A stretch of DNA of 52,688 nucleotides. It comes from Candidatus Gastranaerophilales bacterium (GTDB lineage Bacteria; Cyanobacteriota; Vampirovibrionia; Gastranaerophilales; Gastranaerophilaceae). Positions within the stretch are counted from its first letter, which is position 1. Every line of letters starts with the position of its first letter. Below, one piece after another: positions 44,655 to 52,688 of this stretch. The position numbers were made by a program, and so were the translations under genes. The stretch covers positions 1-52,688 of the forward strand of contig CALUYT010000014.1 in assembly GCA_944325085.1 (NCBI GenBank), given 5' to 3'. Below the pieces are notes generated by a model, which was given only the letters and a program-made list of their open reading frames with translations, did not search any database and was not told the origin of the DNA.

Positions 44655-45014
44655 TTATCTAAACAATGTTGGTAAATAAGCCAAAATACCTACAACAAAT
44701 ATTACAAAGGATATAATAGTAAAAATACCTGCAATAATAGCACAACCCGGATTATATGGTTCTAATTCATCATTATCTGAATCTAAAAACTTGTTTGTAC
44801 ATAAAGTAAACAAATCTATAAACCACCAGACTATAGATGCAATAGATAAACACCCAGTAATAGTAAGCAATAACATTGCAAGACCTGTTTTCCATCTGCC
44901 AACATAAAATCTGTGCACACCAAAGCAACCTAAAAAGAAGGCTAAAAGTAATGCTATCACATAGGACTTTGGCTCTTTTTTAGGGCTGGAATTTAATCCA
45001 TAATCGTAACTCAT
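44655..45014 (-). CDS. TM2-domain membrane protein 2
   Basis: The 119-residue protein has a short basic N-terminus (SSPKKEPKSY) then the TM2 domain: FFLGCFGVHRFYVGRWKTGL, LTITGCLSIASIVWWFIDLF. A third helix near the C-terminus follows an acidic loop (SDNDELEPYNPG). GAGGA precedes the ATG. It is the first gene of the TM2 pair, which probably arose by tandem duplication. Confidence 0.85.
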   Translation of the reverse strand: MSYDYGLNSSPKKEPKSYVIALLLAFFLGCFGVHRFYVGRWKTGLAMLLLTITGCLSIASIVWWFIDLFTLCTNKFLDSDNDELEPYNPGCAIIAGIFTIISFVIFVVGILAYLPTLFR

Positions 45015-45094
45015 ATCTTAATATCCTCATATATAAAATACCTATACGAGTTTAAAATATTTATTAAGATTTGTAATCATCTGTTATTATGAAT

Positions 45095-45532
45095 TTATTT
45101 TCCGGTAGAACCAAAACCGCCAACACCTCGTGCAGTTTCAGATAGTTCAGTAACAACTTCCAATTTAGCCTGTTCTACTCGCGCTATAATCATTTGAGCA
45201 ATTCTTTCATCTGGTTGAATTGTATATGTTTCATTAGAAATATTTACAACTGGAACACAAACTTCGCCTCTATAATCTTCATCAATTGTTCCAACACAAT
45301 TTATTAAAGTAATACCGTGCTTTATTGATAATCCTGAACGTGGTCTGATTTGAGCTTCATAACCATGTTCCAGTTCAATTTTTAAACCAGTAGGAATCAA
45401 TTTTCTCTCTAATGGTTTTAACTCTACAGGTTCTGAAATTGCTGCACATAAATCCATTCCTGCAGCACCTTCTGTTTTATATTCCGGTAATATTCTATTA
45501 TTTTCCAATCTTTTAATTTTTAATACAGTCAT
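45095..45532 (-). CDS. dut: dUTP diphosphatase
   Basis: Dut hydrolyses dUTP to dUMP and keeps uracil out of DNA. The 145-residue subunit of the trimeric enzyme has all five motifs: [21 protein letters not shown], the catalytic-Asp region [25 protein letters not shown] and the C-terminal [11 protein letters not shown] that closes on the nucleotide. AAGGAG precedes the ATG. Length is typical. Confidence 0.96.
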   Translation of the reverse strand: MTVLKIKRLENNRILPEYKTEGAAGMDLCAAISEPVELKPLERKLIPTGLKIELEHGYEAQIRPRSGLSIKHGITLINCVGTIDEDYRGEVCVPVVNISNETYTIQPDERIAQMIIARVEQAKLEVVTELSETARGVGGFGSTGK

Positions 45533-45552
45533 TATTAATCTCCTTCAAAAAT

Positions 45553-45600
45553 AAAAACCTCTTGTATTATTTGATAATAAAATACAAAGAGGTTTTTGTA
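45553..45600. terminator. Terminator between the 79-residue gene and dut
   Basis: AAAAACCTCTTGTATT and AATACAAAGAGGTTTTT pair with one bulged base, with T-rich flanks on both strands. It ends the upstream 79-residue gene, leaving dut to be transcribed separately. Confidence 0.75.
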
Positions 45601-45621
45601 AACTTGTTAAGTTGTTTAAAT

Positions 45622-45861
45622 CTATAAAACACTTGGAAATTCTGCCATTGAATCTGTAAATTCAATAGTATCTTTATCCGGAGTACGTTCCAACGGGAAT
45701 TTGTCCATATTATTTTTCAACAACTTCAATTCAAAATGTTTATTAAAATCATCAATACTATCTAGCTTTGCTACGCTCTTGCTTGGCTTGATATTTTTCA
45801 ACAAATTAGGATTTTGATCCAAAATACCTAATATATCAAAACCGTCAAATCTTATTGCCAT
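45622..45861 (-). CDS. Hypothetical protein, 79 residues
   Basis: Small soluble protein of no recognised family, starting MAIRFDGFDILGILDQNPNL and ending DTIEFTDSMAEFPSVL. AAGGAG precedes the ATG and terminators flank the gene on both sides, so it is an independent unit between alaS and dut. Confidence 0.65.
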   Translation of the reverse strand: MAIRFDGFDILGILDQNPNLLKNIKPSKSVAKLDSIDDFNKHFELKLLKNNMDKFPLERTPDKDTIEFTDSMAEFPSVL

Positions 45862-45892
45862 ATATTTCTCCTTTTCTTTTGATGTAAAAAAT

Positions 45893-45925
45893 AAAACCCT
45901 AACAAAATATTTTTTGCTAGGGTTA
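45893..45925 (-). terminator. Terminator of alaS
   Basis: AACCCTAACAAAA and TTTTGCTAGGGTT pair (one G-U or mismatch) around a short loop, with a T-rich tail on the minus strand, ten bases after the alaS stop. Confidence 0.75.
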
Positions 45926-45934
45926 TTGTTATTT

Positions 45935-48541
45935 TTATAAAGATTTCAAATCTGTTTCTACCTTGGTTAAAACTTCATCTAATTTTGAAGAATCCTTAAC
46001 ACCACCTTGAGCAAAGTTTGGTCTGCCACCACCATTTGCTCCTGTAGCTCTGGCAATTTCACCAACTATTTTTCCGGCATTAACACCTTTTTTAACAAAA
46101 TTATCAGAAACTTTTACTGCAACAGTAGTTTCACCTGCTAAAACAATTATACTGTCGCCCAATTTTTGAGATAAAAATTCTAAACCAATTTTTATTCCAA
46201 TAGGTTTTAATGCTGAAACTTTTGAAATAAATAACTTGCCGCCTTCTATATCCTGAGCCTTAGATACAAAAGACGCAAATTTATTTCTTGCATTTTCTTC
46301 TTCCAATTTTTCTATTTGCTTTTGAAGTTCTCTATTTTCATCAGATAATTTTTCAACACGCTCAACAACTTCATCAAAATGAGATTTGAATTTTGTAGAT
46401 AATTTATCAATTTCTGCAGATTTTGCATTCAAATATTCAATTGCAGCTTTTGATACAACAACCTCAATACGTCTTGTTCCTGCAGCAATTGCACTTTCAG
46501 AAACTATCTTAACAACTCTCAAATCCTTAAGTTGTCTTGCATGAGTACCTGCACAAAATTCTTTAGAAATACATTCTTTATCATCTTCTATAGATACAAC
46601 TCGAACTTCATCGCCGTATTTTTCACCAAATAAAGCTGTTGCTCCTGTTAATTCAGCTTCTTTAATACCCATTACTTGAGTATTTACTTTGTAATTACCG
46701 CCAATCCAATTATTCATTATACTTTCAGTTTTTCTAATTTCATCAGCAGTCATAGCTCTTGTGAATGTAAAGTCAAATCTCATTCTATTTTCTTCAACTT
46801 GAGAACCTGCTTGCTTAACTTCATCACCCAAAACATTAATTAATGCAGCTTGAAGCAAGTGAGCCGATGTATGGTGAACTCTTATTTCTTCACGACGAGC
46901 TAAATCAATTGTAGCTTTTACTACATCGCCAATTATAACTTCTCCATTTAAAATTTCACATCTGTGAACATACAAATCATTAACTTTGAATGTTGTCAAA
47001 ACTTCTGCTTTTAAATTTTGACTTTCGATAATTCCGCTATCGCCTACCTGACCACCACATTCAGCGTAAAATGGAGTTTTATCTAATACGATATCAACAA
47101 AACCTTCACCTTCAATTTGAGCTAAAATTTTAGCATCTGAACATTCATTTTCGCTATATCCGATAAAATTAGTTGATCCAACTTCTTTTTCTATCTTAGC
47201 GTATTTGATATCTCCTGTTACACTTATTTTTGCAGTCGCAGCTTTTGCTCTTTCTTTTTGTTCAAGCATAGCTGTTTTAAATCCAGCTTCATCAACTTTT
47301 AAACCGTTTTCTTCTGCAATTTCTTTTGTTAATTCAAATGGGAAACCAAATGTATCATACAATTTGAAAGCGCTTTCTCCATCAATATCTTTTTTGTTAT
47401 CAATGAATTCATCAAGCATTTTGTAACCACGATCAAGTGTTTTAGCAAATCTTTCTTCTTCTTTTTTGATTGTATCGATAACTTTTTGCTTATTTTTAAC
47501 CAATTCAGGATAAGCTTCTCCATACATATCAACAATTACATCAACCAATTTATATAAAAATGGCAATTCCATTCCCAAAATTTTACCGTGGCGAAGAGCT
47601 CTACGTAAAATCATACGCAACACATAACTTCTGCCTTCATTACCAGGAATTACACCATCTGAAATCAAAAATGATACACATCTTGCGTGGTCTGTTATAA
47701 TTCTTAGTGATATATCAGTTTTTTCAGATTTTTTATATGGAACACCACTCATTTCTGAAACTTTATCCATAATTGGTTTTAATAAATCAGTTTCAAAAGT
47801 AGAAGCTACCCCTTGGCAAACCATAGTGATACGTTCTAAACCCATGCCGGTATCAACGTTTTTCTTACCTAAAGGAGATTGATTACCTTCTTCATCTTGG
47901 TAAAGTTCTGTGAATACCAAGTTCCAAATTTCAACCCATCTATCGCATTCACAAGTATCGATACCACAATTTGGATCATCACATTTATATTGTTCACCTA
48001 AGTCATAGTGAATTTCAGAACAAGGACCACTAGAACCTGAAGCTCCAGTAGGTCCCCAGAAATTGTCTTTTTTACCTTTTCTTTTGATTCGTTCAGCCGG
48101 AACGCCTACACTTCTCCAAATTTCATAAGCTTCATCATCAGTTTCAAAAATAGTAATCCAAAGTCTATCTTTATCTAATTTCAAAACTTCTGTAACAAAT
48201 TCCCAAGCCCAAGGTATAATTTCTTTTTTATAATAATCTCCAAAAGAAAAATTACCTAACATTTCAAAAAATGTATGATGGCGTGGAGTTCTGCCAACAT
48301 TTTCGATATCAGAATCTTTACCGCCTGCTCTTGCACATTTTTGGCAAGATGTAGCTCTTGCAGGATTATATGGACATTCTTGAATGCCTAAAAATATCGG
48401 TAAAAATTGCAACATACCTGCTGTTGTTAATAATACAGTAGGATTATCTGGTACAAGACTTGAACTTTCTACTACTGTGTGTTGACGCTTATTTTTAAAA
48501 TAATCTAAATACAATTTTCTAATTTCATTTCCGGTTAGCAT
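45935..48541 (-). CDS. alaS: Alanyl-tRNA synthetase
   Basis: AlaS charges tRNA-Ala. The 868-residue enzyme has the class II catalytic core (motif 1 region VVESSSLVPDNPTVLLTTAG, and RHHTFFEMLGNFSFGDYYKK), the editing domain with the zinc-type HTSAHLLQAAL and CAGTHARQLKDL motifs, a coiled-coil stretch (about 700-750) and the C-Ala domain ending in the glycine-rich ATGANGGGRPNFAQGGV. Length is normal. AGAGGAA precedes the ATG. Confidence 0.97.
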   Translation of the reverse strand: MLTGNEIRKLYLDYFKNKRQHTVVESSSLVPDNPTVLLTTAGMLQFLPIFLGIQECPYNPARATSCQKCARAGGKDSDIENVGRTPRHHTFFEMLGNFSFGDYYKKEIIPWAWEFVTEVLKLDKDRLWITIFETDDEAYEIWRSVGVPAERIKRKGKKDNFWGPTGASGSSGPCSEIHYDLGEQYKCDDPNCGIDTCECDRWVEIWNLVFTELYQDEEGNQSPLGKKNVDTGMGLERITMVCQGVASTFETDLLKPIMDKVSEMSGVPYKKSEKTDISLRIITDHARCVSFLISDGVIPGNEGRSYVLRMILRRALRHGKILGMELPFLYKLVDVIVDMYGEAYPELVKNKQKVIDTIKKEEERFAKTLDRGYKMLDEFIDNKKDIDGESAFKLYDTFGFPFELTKEIAEENGLKVDEAGFKTAMLEQKERAKAATAKISVTGDIKYAKIEKEVGSTNFIGYSENECSDAKILAQIEGEGFVDIVLDKTPFYAECGGQVGDSGIIESQNLKAEVLTTFKVNDLYVHRCEILNGEVIIGDVVKATIDLARREEIRVHHTSAHLLQAALINVLGDEVKQAGSQVEENRMRFDFTFTRAMTADEIRKTESIMNNWIGGNYKVNTQVMGIKEAELTGATALFGEKYGDEVRVVSIEDDKECISKEFCAGTHARQLKDLRVVKIVSESAIAAGTRRIEVVVSKAAIEYLNAKSAEIDKLSTKFKSHFDEVVERVEKLSDENRELQKQIEKLEEENARNKFASFVSKAQDIEGGKLFISKVSALKPIGIKIGLEFLSQKLGDSIIVLAGETTVAVKVSDNFVKKGVNAGKIVGEIARATGANGGGRPNFAQGGVKDSSKLDEVLTKVETDLKSL

Positions 48542-48628
48542 AGTTTTTAATTCCTCTTATATTTTATTCTATGCTCTAATTGTAACGAAAACATAATAAA
48601 ATTGCCAATAGTTTAGTCTAAAATAAAT

Positions 48629-50665
48629 CTATTCAACATCAGAAGATTCATATAAATCATTCATCATTTTCACATAATCATCGGCCAAATCTTTATATCC
48701 AGGATTTATACCACTTTTATTTACTCTATCAAGAAATCCTTTTGGAAAGACTCTGCTCCAATATGGTAACAATGCTTCCGGCGTTGTTTTCATAAGATAT
48801 TTATCATTCATTCCATTCCAATATCCGGGAATATTTGGACGATAATAAATACCTAAAGCATCTTGCAAAGTTGTTTGTACCTGTTTTATGTTATCTTGAG
48901 TATAATGCCATTTCATCAACTCTTTAAATACTAAATCTCTATCTTGCATTTCTTCTTCTGTTAAATTTAATTCTTCCTCACAGAACTGTTTAAACAATGC
49001 AGGAGAACTGTTACTATCCATATCTTCCGATAAGTTATCTAATAACAAATCTACATAATCTTTTAATGGCGGCAAATCATGATTACCTGTCAATACAGCA
49101 ATGTTAGATTGTTTTTTCAAATTAGCAGGATAAGACAAATTGTTTATATTTTGTTCTTCAGATAAATTTTCACCAATACCCATTGCTATTGGAATTCTTT
49201 GACTTATAAAATCTTTTCCAAAATGTTTTTTAAAGTCTTGATAAGCCTTAGTTTCTGCTAATGGTCCAAAATCTTCTAACACATAGCTATCTTCTGGCTT
49301 TTTACCTTCTTCTTTTGCTACACGCTTAAATAACTCAAACATATTCTCACCTTTTGAATTTGTCTTTTTATCAATTCTGACAATCCAATCTGGTTCAAAA
49401 AAAGCTTTTCCCATACCACCTTTTTCAACAGGCGCAAAAATCTCATCTCCTTTTAAAATACGTCCATCAGGGGTTTCGTATTCTGTTGGAATTTCGGCTC
49501 TGTTTATATAGCCAACAAAATGATCTAAGCGCAAATCTCCTTCATTTATTAATTTTCTGATAGAAGCCTCTTGGTATTCCCAAAACTTAGGAGAATCATA
49601 ATCATATAAAGCGTGTCCCCAAACTTGAGTTCTTGGGTATGCAGCTTCTGGCGGGCAACCACTAACTTTTTCAGGATAAAATTTATCATTTAGCAAAAAC
49701 ATATCCTTATTTGCCCATACATCTACACCATTTGGGTTTACACCAATTGCTAAATCTAAAATCAGATTTATACCCTTTTCATCAAGTTCTTCTTTAAATT
49801 GTTTGAATTGTTTATCAAATAAAAATTGCTCAAATTTATATAACTCAACTTGTTTTATAACTTTTCGCTGCTCTGATTTTCCAAAATCCTCATCTAATAG
49901 CTCTGATAACATTTTATTTAATGATAATCCGCTATTTTGCGCATCTTCAGGCAATGTCTGATATTTAATTGGCCAATCATGCCAGTTATCACCATATTTG
50001 GAAGAAATACCATTATAAGCTGCATAAGTATTTAACCATAATTTGCCATTTTCTTTTACAAAATTTTTATACTCAAGCTTCAATGGGTGATTTGAATCCA
50101 ATTTTAAAAATCTATCATAAGCCTTTTCAAATCGTGGATTTTTTTGAGCTTGTAACATCTGTAATGTAAAAGATAAAGGCGTAACATCATCAGGTAATTC
50201 TGATTTTTTCAATAATCCACCATATTCAGGTTTTACTAATTCGTTTAAATTTACTAAATAAATATTTTTACTAAATCTTCCTGAAGCATTATAAGGACAT
50301 AAATCATCACCAACCGCAAATAACGGATTCATTATCCAATGAGTTTGCTTTGACTTTTGTAAAAAATCAATAAATTTATCAGTTTCTGGATCTAAAAATT
50401 GTCCACAGTATGACCTTGTCGCAGGTAAATTTGATATATTGAAAAGCATTCCTCTTTGCTTAACTTTCCCTTTTCCATCAACACCGGTAAATGAAATTAC
50501 ATTATATAAATTTTTAGATGAAGGAACATCTGATGATTTTATAAAACAGTCAGAAACTACAGAATTATTTAATTTATTTATAAAATTAGGTCTGACAGAA
50601 TTATTCGATATATAATCACCATATTTGAAAGATTTTATATTAACCCCAATAGAATCTACTTGCAT
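48629..50665 (-). CDS. malQ: 4-alpha-glucanotransferase-like GH77 enzyme
   Basis: This family transfers glucan chains during glycogen or maltodextrin metabolism. The 678-residue protein has the GH77 signatures: WANKDMFLLN, the nucleophile motif RLDHFVGYI (Asp381), VLEDFGPLAE (Glu464, acid/base) and TGNHDLPP (Asp530). H-D-L-P-P replaces the common T-H-D-N-D, as in other atypical GH77 members. The first 70 residues are not GH77 and are Asn/Ser-rich. AAGGGG precedes the ATG. The paralog at 28856-30904 has lost two of the three motifs. Confidence 0.85.
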   Translation of the reverse strand: MQVDSIGVNIKSFKYGDYISNNSVRPNFINKLNNSVVSDCFIKSSDVPSSKNLYNVISFTGVDGKGKVKQRGMLFNISNLPATRSYCGQFLDPETDKFIDFLQKSKQTHWIMNPLFAVGDDLCPYNASGRFSKNIYLVNLNELVKPEYGGLLKKSELPDDVTPLSFTLQMLQAQKNPRFEKAYDRFLKLDSNHPLKLEYKNFVKENGKLWLNTYAAYNGISSKYGDNWHDWPIKYQTLPEDAQNSGLSLNKMLSELLDEDFGKSEQRKVIKQVELYKFEQFLFDKQFKQFKEELDEKGINLILDLAIGVNPNGVDVWANKDMFLLNDKFYPEKVSGCPPEAAYPRTQVWGHALYDYDSPKFWEYQEASIRKLINEGDLRLDHFVGYINRAEIPTEYETPDGRILKGDEIFAPVEKGGMGKAFFEPDWIVRIDKKTNSKGENMFELFKRVAKEEGKKPEDSYVLEDFGPLAETKAYQDFKKHFGKDFISQRIPIAMGIGENLSEEQNINNLSYPANLKKQSNIAVLTGNHDLPPLKDYVDLLLDNLSEDMDSNSSPALFKQFCEEELNLTEEEMQDRDLVFKELMKWHYTQDNIKQVQTTLQDALGIYYRPNIPGYWNGMNDKYLMKTTPEALLPYWSRVFPKGFLDRVNKSGINPGYKDLADDYVKMMNDLYESSDVE

Positions 50666-50735
50666 ATATACCCCTTAAAATAAACTAACTACAAATAATA
50701 TAATACAAACAATTTTTTTTTTGCTAAATATCCTC

Positions 50736-50763
50736 TTGCAAGAAAAAATTTTCGTGCTAGTAT
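50736..50763 (+). promoter_or_regulatory. Promoter of tRNA-Arg
   Basis: TTGCAA (50736-50741), a 16-base spacer and TAGTAT (50758-50763) preceded by TGC, eleven bases before the mature tRNA. Confidence 0.65.
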
Positions 50764-50774
50764 AAGAAATGTAA

Positions 50775-50848
<74 letters not shown>

Positions 50849-50874
50849 TTTTTCTTTTTATAAGATATAATTAA

Positions 50875-50913
50875 GTTTCAGCCACTTTATAGTAAGGCTG
50901 ATTTTTATTTTTA
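50875..50913 (+). terminator. Terminator downstream of tRNA-Arg
   Basis: TCAGCC (50878-50883) and GGCTGA (50896-50901) with a 12-base loop and T-rich tail. Confidence 0.6.
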
Positions 50914-51001
50914 GTCAATTGTTGTTGTAAAGTCGCAAAAAAGTTGCATTTTTTATTTTTATCCTCTCAAACATTAATTTTTTGTTTATTTTTTTTTATT
51001 A

Positions 51002-51043
51002 TCAGTATAAATATGTTACTATTGTTATACTGACAATATTGTT
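51002..51043. promoter_or_regulatory. Operator-like inverted repeats upstream of the NPPK-repeat gene
   Basis: TCAGTATAA (51002-51010) and TTATACTGA (51025-51033) form a perfect 9-bp inverted repeat with a 14-base spacer. ACAATATTGT, a perfect palindrome, follows at once. The block ends 15 bases before the ATG at 51058, where a repressor would block transcription. No regulator gene is in view. Confidence 0.5.
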
Positions 51044-51057
51044 TAAATTTAGGAAAT

Positions 51058-51690
51058 ATGCAAAAAGAAAAATTAGAGCAAGATAGTGAATATAGAGAAA
51101 TATTAAAGAAATATTATACAGAAAATCATGCATTTATAGAAAAAGCTATATTCACTGTAACCGCAAGTGCGATAACATTTCTATTAGGTTTTTTTCAAAA
51201 TATCAATAAAGCTATGTTCTTCCCATATAGTGTTGGCATAGCCTTATTTGTTATTACCTTAATCATACAGTTAATCTCTGCTGTATTATCTAGGGAAGGT
51301 TGTGATGCGGGATTAGATAGTAACCAATATGAATTGGCAACTGTTTATTTTAATTATTCTAGATTTTTAAATAATACCTTCTTGATAACGTTTTGCCTAG
51401 CTATTTTATGTGTATCAATTGTGATTCCAATAAACTTTTGTATGACAGATAAACAAATGCAAAATTATCTATATGAACAAAGTATAAGTACACCAGTTTA
51501 TAAATATAAAGAAAGGAAAGAATATATGACTAAAAAAATAAACGTGAATAATGGTCTAAATCCACCTAAAGCAATAAATGTCTTTGCTCAAGATGGCTAT
51601 AACCCTCCAAAATCAATTTTAAATGAAGGTTATAATCCTCCAAAAACAACCGCTCCAAAACCTGTTGTAAAACCCAAAACAACTAAATAG
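51058..51690 (+). CDS. Membrane protein with C-terminal NPPK repeats
   Basis: The 210-residue protein has three membrane helices (about 28-46, 54-76, 107-126), a basic stretch, then three copies of [NDE]-G-[LY]-N-P-P-K (NGLNPPK, DGYNPPK, EGYNPPK) and a Lys/Pro-rich end. AGGAAAT precedes the ATG. Met157 (51526) has a good site of its own, AAGGAAAG five bases upstream, so a separate 54-residue repeat protein could also be made in frame. Not a known family. Its place between tRNA-Arg and a recombinase suggests cargo of an integrated element, for example defence or exclusion; that is inference. Confidence 0.7.
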   Translation: MQKEKLEQDSEYREILKKYYTENHAFIEKAIFTVTASAITFLLGFFQNINKAMFFPYSVGIALFVITLIIQLISAVLSREGCDAGLDSNQYELATVYFNYSRFLNNTFLITFCLAILCVSIVIPINFCMTDKQMQNYLYEQSISTPVYKYKERKEYMTKKINVNNGLNPPKAINVFAQDGYNPPKSILNEGYNPPKTTAPKPVVKPKTTK

Positions 51691-51740
51691 GATTAATTAA
51701 ACTAAAATTACCCCCATCCTAAATAAGAAAATCAGGGATT

Positions 51741-52688
51741 TTATGTCCCCAATTTTCTTGCTACTTCTTTAACAGGTTGAGAAGTTTTTACAAGACAATC
51801 AAGGAGATTAACGCATTGTTCTGTAACTTCTGGCAATAAGTGAGTATATAAATCCATTGTCATTTTTATTGAAGTATGTCCAAGCTGATGCTGCACATAC
51901 TTCATCGGGGCACCGTTAGCAAGCAACAAGCTGGCATATGTGTGTCTTAAATCATGAAATCTTATTGTATCGATTCCTGCTCTTTCAAGTGAAGGCTTAA
52001 ACCTTCTTTTAATCATATTATTGGCGTCTTGATAATTCCCGTCACTATTAGGAAAAACAAGATTATTTACATTTGGTGGACAAGCCATTTTCCATTCCCT
52101 TAAAACTTGCATAAGTTCCTGCGACAAATCAATTTTTCTTATCTTACCTGTTTTGGGCGTCCCTATACGACCATGAGTATAATTTTTATCAATAGTAATT
52201 TTCTTTGTAATCCAGTTTATTGAATCCCAGCTGAGAGCTAATAATTCACCCTGTCTCATACCTGTAAATAAAGCCGTAAATAACAAAGGATAAAAATCAG
52301 GATAAACCACTTTTGTTTTTGAAAGCAAAGTTTTAACTTCAATAGAAGAAAGTGCCCTAATTTTATCATTTTTTGTTTCTTTCAATGTTTGCTTGTGGGC
52401 AGGATTTCTTGTTATAACATTGCTATCAATCATGAATGTGTAAATTTCACTAATCAATTTAGTATACTTGTTAATAGTTGAATGGGTTCTGCCTGTATCA
52501 ACCATTTGTTTTATAAATTCTTTCACCATAAGAGGTGTAATTTCTGTTAATTTCATTTCACCGAAAAATGGGTAGATATGATTTTTCAAATAACCTTTGT
52601 AACCTTCTTCTGTCGAAGGTTTACAATGAATACTTACATGTAGCCTCATAAACATTTCGCCAGCTTCTTTGAAAGTAGTTTTAGAATC
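51741..52688 (-). CDS. Phage-type tyrosine recombinase/integrase (5' end cut by window)
   Basis: The visible 315 residues cover part of the N-terminal SAM-like core-binding domain (TTFKEAGEMF, YLKNHIYPFFGEMKLTEI) and the whole catalytic domain: Arg in FTGMRQGELLALSW, the beta-hairpin Lys region GTPKTGKIRKI, HDLRHTYASLLL, QLGHTS and the nucleophile Tyr in LYTHLLPE. The frame is open to the window end, so an internal Met at 52655 is not the true start. It resembles integrases of prophages and conjugative elements in low-GC bacteria. It points toward tRNA-Arg. Confidence 0.93.
   Translation of the reverse strand, partial: DSKTTFKEAGEMFMRLHVSIHCKPSTEEGYKGYLKNHIYPFFGEMKLTEITPLMVKEFIKQMVDTGRTHSTINKYTKLISEIYTFMIDSNVITRNPAHKQTLKETKNDKIRALSSIEVKTLLSKTKVVYPDFYPLLFTALFTGMRQGELLALSWDSINWITKKITIDKNYTHGRIGTPKTGKIRKIDLSQELMQVLREWKMACPPNVNNLVFPNSDGNYQDANNMIKRRFKPSLERAGIDTIRFHDLRHTYASLLLANGAPMKYVQHQLGHTSIKMTMDLYTHLLPEVTEQCVNLLDCLVKTSQPVKEVARKLGT

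Overview
The window is AT-rich (by eye about 30% GC) and comes from a fermentative bacterium with a double-membrane envelope. Three kinds of evidence point to the non-photosynthetic sister lineage of Cyanobacteria (Vampirovibrionia/Melainabacteria, probably a gut Gastranaerophilales). There are anaerobe genes: pyruvate formate-lyase with its activase, the [FeFe]-hydrogenase maturase HydE, and a radical SAM protein of NrdG type. There are outer-membrane genes: a TolC-type channel, an RND pump and an AsmA-like protein. There is also a Ycf46-type AAA+ ATPase beside Ycf35/DUF1257-like and DUF2997 proteins, families best known from cyanobacteria. The lineage is inferred; no rRNA is present.

Layout. 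1-700: the 5' part of a DsrE-domain gene with a foreign-looking helix-turn-helix start, then a gene-free stretch of inverted and iterated repeats resembling a transposon end. 731-1846: tRNA-Ser(TGA) and a ferredoxin-nitroreductase. 1865-8948: a GtrA-like protein and an efflux operon (membrane-fusion protein, RND pump, TolC-like channel) facing a divergent MarR regulator, with a palindrome on the operon's start site. 8986-15118: a giant TPR protein with a charged tail, DNA-3-methyladenine glycosylase, and two tandem paralogous membrane proteins. 15124-20498: one run of Na/Pi cotransporter, acyl-ACP thioesterase, AMP-dependent acyl synthetase and HydE. 20633-25367: AsmA-like and WG-repeat proteins (divergent), then a DmeF/DmeR-like metal efflux pair. 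25473-28672: pyruvate formate-lyase split into two in-frame genes, with pflA. 28856-30904: a GH77-like protein with altered catalytic residues.

31208-36801 is the most interesting part: a tight six-gene run read leftward. It encodes two HhH membrane proteins, a radical SAM protein, a Ycf46-type AAA+ ATPase, a Ycf35-like protein with two similar halves, and DUF2997. Both HhH proteins and the ATPase end in the same short tail, G-R-[AI]-[LIV]-D-[FV] at the carboxyl end. The radical SAM protein ends in a stretch resembling the DUF2997 protein. This looks like a co-evolved machine of unknown function.

36866-50665 is mostly housekeeping: aroA, an orphan sugar-ABC permease, a JAB-motif protein, clpB, small secreted or membrane proteins (DUF2752, two TM2 proteins), dut, alaS and an apparently intact GH77 glucanotransferase. 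50775-52688: tRNA-Arg(TCT), a membrane protein with NPPK repeats, and a tyrosine recombinase running off the end, probably the edge of an integrated element.

A recurring feature is a -10 box 6-7 bases before the ATG at eight genes that lack a Shine-Dalgarno sequence, which implies leaderless mRNAs. Genes inside operons mostly have good ribosome binding sites.
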